Position numbers and translations under genes: made by a program. A stretch of DNA of 64,000 bases from Tenebrio molitor. Lineage: Eukaryota; Arthropoda; Insecta; Coleoptera; Tenebrionidae. Each line of letters starts with the position of its first letter. Within the stretch, counting starts at the first letter, position 1. Location of the stretch: positions 1,860,001 to 1,924,000 of the forward strand of contig NC_091051.1 in assembly GCF_963966145.1 (NCBI RefSeq). Direction: 5' to 3'. The notes beneath the pieces are model-generated. The model saw only the letters and a list, made by a program, of their open reading frames with translations, did not search any database and had not been told where the DNA came from. Shown one piece after another: positions 21,362 through 31,900 of this stretch.

Positions 21362-22576
21362 CGTGTGCGGTCTGTGGTGTGCTGAACCGGAGGAGACGAC
21401 ACTACATATGTACACACTCCACGTGGATAAAATAGAGTAATGTTCCCTAGAGTAATTGACATGAAGGTAAACGCAACATATTTAAGTGACAGGCCCCGCG
21501 GCGGGCGGCGCTCGCCCCGTTGTGCGCGTCTTGCTGGAGAGGCGGACGGCCGCCCCCCGCCCCGGAACTCTATTGCATCTGCGTATCACTAAGTTCGTTA
21601 CCAGAAGAAATGTGTTGTTGAATCAGTCTTACCGAAAATGCTTTTTTAAATCTTGTTAAACGTTATTTACGCCTAAACTCACACAACGCAAGCCTCACTA
21701 GCGAGACTGCCTACAAATTATCTTTAAAAGTATCCAAACTACCTTGCTACTAATACTAATGACTATAATATGATAAGAAAAAAATCACACATGCCTATAT
21801 ATCTATACCTATATAGGATCTGCTTAGTTGGGCCCAGGAAGATTGTTCAATATCAATAGTTTTCATCATTATTTTTTTTTAATTAATTAATTAATTCATT
21901 AATTAATGTATATCATAATTAACGTTACACAAGCTGCTCCCGCAGGAATACATTAATATCATCACTTACTTCCTAAGTATAAAAGTTTACAGTAGAGTAG
22001 GGAGTAGTAAGTAGTAAAGAAGAAAAAGGGGCTGCGTCAACAGCCGTGCCGTGCTCGAAGCGGTGATCACTCGGGGGGGCGGTGGGACTAGGATCTGAAC
22101 GGGCTGAGGGGCAATCTCCACAAAAACAACCAAAACGAAATAAAACAAAATAAAAATAACTGAAAACTGCAAGAATTGGTATTATTAATTAAAAAGCATT
22201 TACAACAAAAAATCAAAGAAAACAAAACAATGTACATTTAATTTAAGAACAATTTTACCATTAAAATTAAGATAATAATAACAACAAGTTTAAAAAAATT
22301 CTAGTAATACATTGGGGCGCCGTGGCCGCCCCCGTCGGGCCGACGCGCTCTCCCGGTGCCCCGCCGAGGACGTCTCAGGAACAATAGAAAAAATAGAGCG
22401 CACTCTGAACAAGACATTAAAAACAACATTAATAACACTTGTCGGCGGGACACCGAGAGCGGACGTCTCGACGGCCGGGCGGGGGCGGCGCGGCGCAAGT
22501 CACGGGACTGCTGGTAAACGTGGGATTGAGATCGCTCAGCCCCCGTGTTCTGCGATCATCGCCTCCGGTCTCAAAA

Positions 22577-22641
22577 TAATAATAATAATAAGAGACAAAA
22601 AAAAACAACAATATAATATAAATAATAATAATAATAATACG
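22577..22641. repeat. (AAT)n tracts
   Basis: Two interrupted runs of AAT triplets. A further run of the same kind lies at about 23235-23280. Confidence 0.75.
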
Positions 22642-23877
22642 GGACGAGGCGGAGCGGGCGAGCAGAGAGACAGAAGAGAAGGAGAAACGTGTGTGTGAGT
22701 GAGAAAAATAGAGAGAATGCTGCTGCTGCTGCGGCGGCGGCGGCCGCCCGCTCGCCCTCGCCACCTCTAACTAAAATAAGACCCTAGCGCTACTAAGTAA
22801 ATAGTCTTGTAGGGCGCGCTCGCGGCGGCGTTTCGCGGCCGCACGCATGCTCCGTGCGGCCCGCGTCACTATCTTAAACTCGGCAGCATCAACAAACAAA
22901 ATATATATCTACTGCTACGACTAACTCATATTATAATAATAATAAAAAAAAAAAATTCAAAATAATAATAATAATCAAACGGGGGGGATGGTGAGAGAAG
23001 TTATTGCATGCACCACACGGAGAGTTGCAGTCAATCCTTCCTACGCCGGTTCTCGCTTTACTAACTTAAGAGATATGGTGTGATAATACCACTACGATAA
23101 TAATTGATAACAAAACTAAAAGTAAACAACGCCCGAGCGACTGGAAGTTTGGGGGCACGGCACGCTACGGTGTCGAACGAAGCGCGGCAGGTAGTGTATA
23201 AAAAAAAATCACGTACAAAAATTGGGGGGATATAATAAAAAAATAATCAATAATAATCAATAATCAATAATAATAATAAGGAGAGAAACTGCGCTACAAG
23301 TACAGTTCGTGGGTGACTAGGGTCGCTAACAACGCGGCATCCCGCAAACAACAACGCGCTATACTAAGGACATACACAACATCATACACGCTTATTAAAA
23401 TAGATCATCATATCGTATCGGAAATTGATGCTCGACTTAAATACAACAAATGGCCCAGGCACCGCTATGCTGCTTGGTTATTATTCTTTAACATTTCTAA
23501 AAATGTGAATTATAATATCCCTGTTTTTCTTTCATATTTTTTTTTCTTTAAATAGTGATAGAATTGGTCATTCAACACGGGTGACGGGCCGCGCTCCCCC
23601 GGGAGGAGCAGGCAGGCTTCCTGTCTCAAACGCATCGTCAATATCGTACATACTACTATCAATAAAAAATATCAACATCGTGAAGTACAATACAAAACTA
23701 TGACGACGAACGACTGCACATCGTTACAATTTTGGACAAACTCTAAATTTATAAATTGATAAATACAAATATAGTAATAACAGACCAGCAATCCGAACGC
23801 TTCGTTCAAAAATGCATCAACAAAAAGGTGTCGGGAACGGCTGCTGGAGACCCTGTCTCGTGACGCCGCCGCCTCGT

Positions 23878-26325
23878 CTACAGGCCGATGGGGGGCACCT
23901 GCACGTAGCGGTAGATGTAGAGGCGGTAGTCCTTGCTGGCTAGCACGACGCTGCCGTCGTCCATGAGGGCGACGTCGAAGCACTGGGCGTGCTTAACCTT
24001 GCTCTCGAGCGCCGACACGAGCTGTCCGTCCTGCGTGAAGATGGTCAGGTTGAAGTTGTTGTGGTTGTCGGCGATCAGGATCTCGCCGTTGGCGTTGATG
24101 CCCACCCCTATGGGATAGTTGGTGATGCCCTCGCCGCCGATCTGTCTCAGGTAGACGCCCTCGTAGCTGAACACTTTGACGCAGTGGGCGCGATTGTCGC
24201 TGATGAAGATCTCCTGCTTGTCGTTGACCACCACGCCGTTCGGGAACTCGAGGTGCTTCGAGCAGCCGAACTTCTGCAGCACCGTCCCGCTCTGGTCGAA
24301 GATGATGACGCGCATCACTTTGCACTCGACGACGACGATGCGGCCCTTGTTGTCGACGGTGACGCCGCGCGGGTGCTGCAGGATGTTGGCGCCGAACTTC
24401 CGCACGAACTGACCGTACTGGTTGTAGATCTGGATCTGGTGGGTGGGCGACCGCTCCGTCACGATGATGTCGCCCGAGGTGCGCACCACGGCGACGCGGT
24501 TCGGGTACAGGAGCTGTCCGTCGCGCTTGCCGCACTCGCCGAACTGGAACTTGAAGCGGCCCTCCTTGTCGAAGATCTGGATCCGGTGGTTGTTGGTGTC
24601 GGCGACGATGATGTCGTTCTGGGCGTTGACCGCCACCCCGCTCGGCTCCGTGAACTGGCCCTCCATCACGCCGAACTCGCCGAACTTGCAGTGGTAGATC
24701 ATCTTCTGGCGCTTGATCTGCGACTTGGGCGGGAAGATCGCCGTCGACATCAGCTTGGAGGTGAGGTCGAGCATGGGGTCGGCGTGGCCGGCGCTGCTCA
24801 GCGAGTAGGGGTCGCCGGTGCCGTTCTGGAACATGGTGTCGGTGCCGCCGTTCGACCACTTCTCGTACGGGTTGATGCCGTTGAGGTTGAGGTCGCCGAT
24901 CGTCGTCGAGAACGGCCCCAGACTGTTGGCACTGCTGAATCTCTTGCTGATTATGTTCGACTCGAACGGCGAGGTCGACTGGCTCGACCCCGACATGGTG
25001 AAGGGGCAATGGATGCCACCGCCGCCGCCGCCTCCGTTCAGACTGCCCGAACTGCCGTTCACGCTGCTGCCGCTCGAGCTGGAGCCGCCTGTGGGGCGCG
25101 CGATCGGGGGCTGCTTGCTCGGTCCCACCACCGCCTCGCTGTTCGAACGGACGTAGCCGAAGGTGTTGCGCACCCCCACCTGGATCGCCTGGTAGTTCGA
25201 CACGAACTCCAGCTCGCACGCCGACTGGACGCTCTGGTCGATGTTGTAACTGAGCAGGCCTTGCAGTTTCGTATCCAACAACTTCCTGATCATCAGGATC
25301 TCGACGATCGTTGCGCATTTGTTCAGTCTCTCGACGAACTCACAAGTCTTGTAGATCTGTTCGACCGTTTCTTGGCCCTTCTGCGTGGCCACGCCGAGCG
25401 ATATCTGCTTGGCCGAGAAGACGCTCTCCAGCTCTTTGAGCAGCTCTTGCTTGCGCTCCTCCAGCATCGACCTGTAGAACATGAACGTGTCGTTGATCTC
25501 GTTCTGGGCCTTGTGGTATTGCACCTGGAGGCGGCTGGACACGTGCTCGACGTTCTTCAAGATGTTGCGTATGTCGGTGGCTTTGGTCTTGGCTTCTTGC
25601 ACGGCGTGCTGGATCGCCTCGACTTGCTTAGGGGCGGCCTCGCTGATATGTTCGTATTCGTGTATGCCGGCGGGGTGTTCCAGATTGAGACACTCCTTGC
25701 AGATGGGGATCGAGCAGGTGCGACAGAAGTACTTGAGCAGTTCGCTCTTGTGCCGGGGACACATCGTGTTCTTCTCGCCGTTGGTGATGAGGCCGTTCTT
25801 GGATTCGTCCTTGATTTCGGTCAGGTTGACGACTCTGTGGCCCTCGAAGCAGTGCATGAACTGGTGAGCCATGACGCAGTTGGGGCACAGGTAGTTGGCA
25901 CAGTCGACGCAGCGGGCGACGGCGTCTAGTTTCTTTGTCTTGCAGCCGGTGCAGCGGACCGCCGGATGGAAGGAGTCCGTCGTCGACGGGTCCGAGCTGA
26001 AGAGGAGGCTGTTGAGGATGCCCTCGATCGACTCGGAGTTGCACCGGGGGCAGACGAGCTTGTTCTTCTCGAGGCAGGGGTTGCAGAAGGTGTGGAAGCA
26101 GGCCAGCAGCTTGGGGTCGGCCACGGGCTCGCGGCACTGCTGGCAGTGGAGCTCGGAGGGGTCGCTGTCTCGATCGACGGAATCGCTGACTGGGGGTGAC
26201 GAGCCGCTCACCGACAACGGGGAATCCTCCAGGGGGGACAGGGACAAGTAGTCTGCTTGGTCACCGAACGATCCAATCGAGTTTGCTCGTGGTAGCGATT
26301 CGATAGAAGGAGTCGGAGATGCCAT
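23878..26325 (-). CDS. brat: Brain tumor (Brat), TRIM-NHL translational repressor
   Basis: Cytoplasmic RNA-binding repressor. In Drosophila it works with Pumilio and Nanos on hunchback mRNA and promotes neuroblast differentiation. The 815 residues sit in one exon. Domains in order: Ser/Pro-rich N terminus opening MASPTPSIES; a complete C3HC4 RING (C61, C64, C76, H78, C81, C84, C92, C95); B-box 1 (C125 to about H158); B-box 2 (C189, H192, C201, C204, C209, C212, H217, H222); coiled coil about 230-350; Ser/Gly-rich linker about 395-530 with PYEKWSNGG; and a six-bladed NHL propeller from about 545 to the end (KSQIKRQKMIYHCKFGEFGV opens it). The NHL part is almost the same as the fly's. Drosophila Brat lacks the RING. 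The ATG at 26325 has AAAG before it and is the first in frame after the splice acceptor. Confidence 0.97.
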   Translation of the reverse strand: MASPTPSIESLPRANSIGSFGDQADYLSLSPLEDSPLSVSGSSPPVSDSVDRDSDPSELHCQQCREPVADPKLLACFHTFCNPCLEKNKLVCPRCNSESIEGILNSLLFSSDPSTTDSFHPAVRCTGCKTKKLDAVARCVDCANYLCPNCVMAHQFMHCFEGHRVVNLTEIKDESKNGLITNGEKNTMCPRHKSELLKYFCRTCSIPICKECLNLEHPAGIHEYEHISEAAPKQVEAIQHAVQEAKTKATDIRNILKNVEHVSSRLQVQYHKAQNEINDTFMFYRSMLEERKQELLKELESVFSAKQISLGVATQKGQETVEQIYKTCEFVERLNKCATIVEILMIRKLLDTKLQGLLSYNIDQSVQSACELEFVSNYQAIQVGVRNTFGYVRSNSEAVVGPSKQPPIARPTGGSSSSGSSVNGSSGSLNGGGGGGGIHCPFTMSGSSQSTSPFESNIISKRFSSANSLGPFSTTIGDLNLNGINPYEKWSNGGTDTMFQNGTGDPYSLSSAGHADPMLDLTSKLMSTAIFPPKSQIKRQKMIYHCKFGEFGVMEGQFTEPSGVAVNAQNDIIVADTNNHRIQIFDKEGRFKFQFGECGKRDGQLLYPNRVAVVRTSGDIIVTERSPTHQIQIYNQYGQFVRKFGANILQHPRGVTVDNKGRIVVVECKVMRVIIFDQSGTVLQKFGCSKHLEFPNGVVVNDKQEIFISDNRAHCVKVFSYEGVYLRQIGGEGITNYPIGVGINANGEILIADNHNNFNLTIFTQDGQLVSALESKVKHAQCFDVALMDDGSVVLASKDYRLYIYRYVQVPPIGL

Positions 26326-26350
26326 CTTTAATTACCCGTCATCCCTGAAA
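26326..26350 (-). promoter_or_regulatory. brat: 3' splice site and 5' UTR start of the brat coding exon
   Basis: On the minus strand, 'gattgtttcag' ends at 26345, and the exon continues from 26344 with 19 UTR bases before the ATG. Upstream non-coding exon(s) are therefore expected at higher coordinates. Confidence 0.6.
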
Positions 26351-27570
26351 CAATCAACGCATCCAGATTAACAAAACGATCGTCTGCGAGGGCACCGCTC
26401 GGCCCCGGGATGCACCCGGGGCCGGCCGCGTAGACGTGTCTGGCGCGGCGAGGGGGGCGGCGGACGATCGATGTGCCGACCGAGGGGACTAATGCCGTTG
26501 CCAAGGTAACGCTGTGAGGGCTGCAACCCCGACTTGAATTATTGCTGCAACAAGGTGGCTGCCGCCTCTACCGACCGAAACCGCCATTCATTCGAAACGC
26601 GCTCCGCGGCCGCCGCACCCCGCGTCATTCGCGCGCTACCTGTTGCCAAGGCTCGCCGCCGCCGACCGGACGCGTCTTCGCGACAAGACTACCGAAAATC
26701 AAAGCGGATCGATGGCGGTCGCCGCCGCCGCCACGTCCTCGCGGAAAACTACACCGACCGTCGCTCCCCAATAAAATCTCTACTCACGATTTTCATTCAG
26801 CTATTTTACTCTTCTGCCACTACGACGACATTAAGTTAGTAACACCACTTCATCTGCAGATACAAGAGCACGCGAGGCGACTGCGACTCGACCTCCGTCC
26901 TACGGAACGAGCAGATGTTAAATAAAATAAGAACTAGTCGACGGGGGGATACAACGCGGCTATATTTCACCCCTCCCCTCGCCCGACCAGACTAACTCGT
27001 AGGGTTTTCCACCCCTTCGCGGCGTCGAGCAGGTATCGGAGAATTAGAACCGCGACATCAACAAAAATGACCGCTTTTGGCGGGCGAATTTTCCCCTCAT
27101 AACAATTGTTAACGAGCGAAGACGTTCACCGTTGGCGGTGAAAATCCCGCGCGCGCGACTCCGCCACCGTTACACCCGGACCGCCAAAACGGACACCACC
27201 ATCCGGTTTATAAATAAACTGTTTGCGCTTCGCAACGTGAATAATTCGATACATTTCTTGGACGACCGACCCAAATCCCGAATTTTTTCCCTCAGCTTCC
27301 CGGAAAGGTCTCTACCTGTGCCCACTCGAAGTCAAACCCGAAGTCACAGGTAGACGGATTCCTAGAAGATTACTTCAGATACTGGTTCCGTCAGTCGCGG
27401 ACAAATTCCTCGAACGCCAGGCGGAGATGTGCTTGACGTGCGTGGCTTCTTAACTCGGACGTCGAACGCGCGAAGAACTCGAGAAATTTCCCAAATTTTC
27501 ACTTGGCCGTTGACGGGAGAAACATGACGAGCCCGGCGATGATTTATGGGTTTATTGTTCGCCACCCCAC
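26351..27570. other. CpG-rich region upstream of the brat coding exon
   Basis: No gene is supported. The stretch is rich in CpG and CCG/CGC triplets and contains a perfect hairpin at 26401-26423 (GGCCCCGGG, five-base loop, CCCGGGGCC). It may be a proximal promoter or intronic enhancer of brat. Confidence 0.35.
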
Positions 27571-28669
27571 CGGACCCAGAAAGTCAATTGACCCACCACG
27601 GTTGGTGGTAAATGTTGGCAGCTTGACAAAACGAATGTAAGCCGTTTACGAGCCCGGTTGTAAATTTCGAAGAAACAACGTCGATAACGTTCCAGTCGAA
27701 AAACAAATTTCAAAATGGAGGATCGCCGATTACGGTGCAGACTGAAGTGGTTTAAAAAAATTTATCGCCGCCGTTGACGCACTAATTGCAAGTCCAAAAA
27801 ACAATCGGAAAAAGATACGCAAAGACAAAGACCAATTATAGCGCTTGATTGATTTAGAGCTGTTTAATCATATTTTGAAATAAAAATTATTACGTCCCAC
27901 GTTCGGTAAAAAATCAAGATACATATGTATTAAAATTTGTTTGTCAACTTGATAATGTTTGTTTCGTTCGTACAAATTCCTTTCTCTCGACAATTTACGA
28001 CAATTTTTTTCCATCACCGATTCTGCGAACTGAGCAGGTGTTCGTTTTGAAATTTATTACAAAGCCAAGGTTCATCTTTTACCAATAAAAATGTCAAAAA
28101 AATTCTTAATTGTGTTGTTGCAAAATACAAAATTTGTCACACATTTTTCTCCGATTATAAATATCTTTCTTTTTTGAAAATTTATGGTCCACTATACGCC
28201 CCTTTAATTATTTAAAACTTGTGTGTAAAAATGTTAAATTTCATTTTTACAAAGTGCCTCCGATTCTTTTTGCAATTTTTCACTTCAACTCAAAATTGAA
28301 AAAAAAATTAACTTTTACTTCTCTCGTCGGCTTCTTTTTCATTTTTTATTTAATTTCGGAAGCGCAGACAATATGTATTTTTTCTACATTTCGTATATTT
28401 TTTTGGCCTCCTCAACTCTAATGACATGTTTACACAGCTACGGTATCTTGATTTTTACATACTAATTAAACTATCTGTCATTTTACCGCACGGAGTGTGT
28501 AAAATACCACGAAAATTTTAAGCTTTCAGGGACCTCCAAAAAAACTGTTAGCTTATCATAAATAAAGTTGATTTATACTAAGACAAGATACCGCTACCAT
28601 TGATCCGTTCAGTTTTCAAAAATATACATGATTTAATTATTTTCTTCTGAAAAGTTGTGAATTCTGATG

Positions 28670-28683
28670 GCGCCATCTTGTGG
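28670..28683 (-). promoter_or_regulatory. CTCF core motif, full match
   Basis: The minus strand reads CCACAAGATGGCGC, matching CCASNAGRKGGCRS at all 14 positions. It is a candidate insulator or architectural site between brat's coding exon and distal DNA. Confidence 0.5.
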
Positions 28684-28831
28684 TATAAATCGTAAGCATA
28701 TCAGTTATCGGTATAATCGATAACTCTGGTATTTTATTAATCAAATGTCAGTCTTTGACAGGTTTTGCAAAATTATTGGTTATAACAAATTTCAAATTTG
28801 AGAAAACAAGATGTTGGCCAAAAAGATTAGT

Positions 28832-28942
28832 ACATGCGGTAGGCATTTTACATCATTGGGTTTTTGTTAAAACACTCCCGCTGCGCGGTCGTGTTTCCAT
28901 CTAAAAACCTCGCGCTGTAAAATGTAGCCTACCGCATTTGTA
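28832..28942. repeat. Foldback hairpin with CG-rich loop
   Basis: ATGCGGTAGGC.....TTTTACA mirrors TGTAAAATGTAGCCTACCGCAT. The interior contains 'actcccgctgcgcggtcgtg', the loop style also seen in hairpins in the ENT array. Confidence 0.65.
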
Positions 28943-31900
28943 ATGTAAATAATTATTACTTCTAAAGAAAAACATTGTATATTATGTTATTAGGAGTAAA
29001 AATGAAGTTTTATTTATGTGCTGAGACTGGTAGTTTGGCTGCCGAACGAAGTGATAGAATTTGAAAAATTAAAATTTCAAAAATACATAAAAACAATAAC
29101 TTCGTAGACACTGCGTAACTTTTCACAAATCTTTCACTCACGCTTCCCTTTTCATTTTTAATTCATTTTCGAGATTGAAAACTCAATAAATAAATCTTTT
29201 ATCTTTACAAAATGGCGGTCGTTCTCATTTCTAATTCTCCAAGATTAAGTGTTTCTTGTGGAATTTGGAGGATTAAATTTTTGAGAATTCAAACGCGTCT
29301 GTGTAATTTTTCTCTTAAAGATTCTTTTCACCGTTTGGTGTCCTTTTTATTTTTAATTCAATTTTGCACGCATAGACTTCTGCAAATTTTCCACTTTCTA
29401 GATATTTTCAGAGTATTGAAAATGACAAGATCTTGGGTCTAAAATCAATCCCAAACTTTATCTTTTCCTTGTCAATTCTTTTAATTCTCTAAAATTGCCA
29501 TCACAGTGCTTTAACGTCCTTTTTGTTGTGTCATGTGGTTTTACTTTGACTGCAAAAATGCTACCTGAGGCATTTATTTACTTCTCGTTAATCACTCACT
29601 TAGCACTAGCACTTTACGACTTGGCCTTCTCTCAACTGTAATTTATTGCACTTGAGCGAGTACATACCGGCTTCAACATAATTTGCCAAAAAAGCCTCAA
29701 TTCTAATTTTGATTTTTCACTTTAAAAAAATTCTCAACGTTCTTAACTTTCTAAAACATTTTTCTTCGATGACTAATCCCCAACGGAACGTCCGACCATT
29801 TTTCACCTAATCGTGTACTTTGTACCTTTCCTGGAATTCGAAAATATTTACAGAGAGAGCGGTCCGTCATAGCCCCATCGTCCTCTCCGTCATCTCAAAT
29901 TACCTCCTCCGGTAGTAAAACCTGACGATTTCCGAACAAAGACGTCAGTCAGGTAAACTGTTTATTCCGTCCGTTCCCCGCACCGGGTCTCGACTCCACT
30001 CGACGGCTTAACTTGCGGAAACTCCGGCCAGATTTATGGCGGGACCCCGTCGGCGACGTTTCGAGCGATGATGTTCCGGGGGACCGGAAGCGCGCACCGC
30101 ACCGGCCACCCTCCGACCTCCCGAGTCACACTTAAGTGGCGGTAATTGCGTAAGTCTGCGCCCTTTCCGCTTTTTCCGCATGAGGGGGCTCCGAGGTGCA
30201 GCGACACACAAAGAACAGCGAAGGACCGTGGGAAGGAGCCGTGGCGCGTCTCGCGGCCATCTCTAATTGCCGCCGCCGTCGTCGTGGTGGGCAAGATGGC
30301 GGTCCTAATGAAATTTCGACGGCTCTGCGAAAATGTCGGCGCTAAAAGCCGCCTAATTGTCCCACCTGCCGCCCCCGCCGCACCCCACTCGAGATTTTAA
30401 ATTTCACGAGATGGAAACAATAAGGAATAAAAGCCGGCGGGATTTTCTTAAGCCACCCCCATGAAAATGAACGCTCGAGCCGGCGTAAAAGGGAATTTAA
30501 TATGGACGTTTGGGGCGATAGCGCCGGAATCGGAGGAAAGAAACTCGCAGAGAGGATCAGGTCGTTTTTTTCCTCCCCGAGCAGTGGCGGCGGCGGCGGA
30601 TTAATCGAGGGGCGGACGATAATGAACGGTTCCGAGCGCGTTGCGTTTCCCGTGCAAATTATTGCCGCCGACTACACCTGGTTCCTGCCGGAAATTACTG
30701 TTGTCGCGGGGGCGGCGTGGCTGCGCTAACGATGAAAAATAACGGCGACCTTGCCCTCCCAGCAACCCCTTCGCTCCCTCTAAACCCAGATTTGCTCCAT
30801 TGTTCCTGCAGGTGTACTGCTGCTCGGCAGTCGAAGACCGCCAAGTGACTGACGTTTCCAATTAAACCCTCTAACGATTAAATGTCAACATCGAATTCAA
30901 TTATTTATGGGGTTAATTAGGCCCCCATGAAATATCTTAATGGAAGAATCGATCAAAACGTCATCGCGCTTCCCCACATCTTAATTCCGACGCCGCCCCC
31001 CGCCCGATTGAATTTATTCGACGCATTTCGAACGGTCCCGCCGGAAATCGTTGATACGCGCTACGCCGCCAGATGTCTCTCGAATCGGCGGCGTCCCCTC
31101 GTCCTTCAACTCGACGGTGTCACGTCGACGACATCTCCGACGCGCATCTTCCCGGAACGGATTAGGCCGCGTTCACGACCCACGCGACGCTAGGACGTGT
31201 ACATGCGGGTCATTAAAATTTCCACGGGTTCACGGCCGCTTCCAGCACGGTCATTGTCGTCTCGATTGTGTGGTCTAACCTCCTCTGTCGCGTCTCTTCT
31301 CCTCCGGAAGGCTCGAGGAGTTTTTTTCACCTCCTTGACTCTATTTCTGTACGCGGTCGGGAAATAAGGTCGCGTTCTTCTGCAGATTCCTCACGAATAG
31401 GACAGGACGAGACCGGTCGCACGTTTACGGCCCCGGAATGCTAATTTTTCCCACCTGGAGGTCCACCAAGAGGTCTAATCCGACTCAATAATCACATTAG
31501 GGGACGATTACTTTACGTTTTACTTCAATTTAGATATACGGGGTGGTCGTCTTAAAGCAAATCGACTCAAAAAAAAATTCATCGTGATTGTCTTAAGCAT
31601 AAAACAAAAACGTTTTTTGCTTTTTAGTTCAAAGTAGAACAGATGAACAAGTTAAAATGAAAAATTAATTCTGATTGTTTTCGTATTTTCAAAAAATTTG
31701 GCACAAAAGTAAAATAAAAATTGAATTGCATAAACTTTGAATTTTTCTTTTGGAAACATATTCAGACATAAACAATTGATTACTTTGATTTTCGTAATTT
31801 CCAGGGGCGGCGCTAGCCCCACTTTGACATTAATTCCAAGAAGAAAAAAACGAAGATTTAATTTCTCAGTGGAACAGGAAGATAAAATGTACATTTTAAA

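Larger units (their letters stand above)
18884..23877 (-). other. brat: Probable long brat 3' UTR and downstream region
   Basis: Nearly 5 kb with no recognisable protein lies downstream of the brat stop. The sequence mixes A-rich runs, simple repeats and CpG-rich islands. On the minus strand I find no AATAAA in the first several hundred bases after the stop. Candidates are near 20873-20868, about 19866 and 18889-18884, so a UTR of about 3-5 kb is plausible. Long 3' UTRs are common for neural regulators. The extent is inference. Confidence 0.4.

Noticed and set aside
23993..25318. 441-codon minus-strand frame overlapping brat in another phase
   Set aside because: Arg/Gln/Pro-rich shadow of the brat coding frame.
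23989..25929. 646-codon plus-strand open frame opposite brat
   Set aside because: It is antisense to the NHL and coiled-coil coding sequence. Its openness follows from strong GC bias at third positions in brat, and the product is a low-complexity Leu/Val/Asp/Arg string with no domain.
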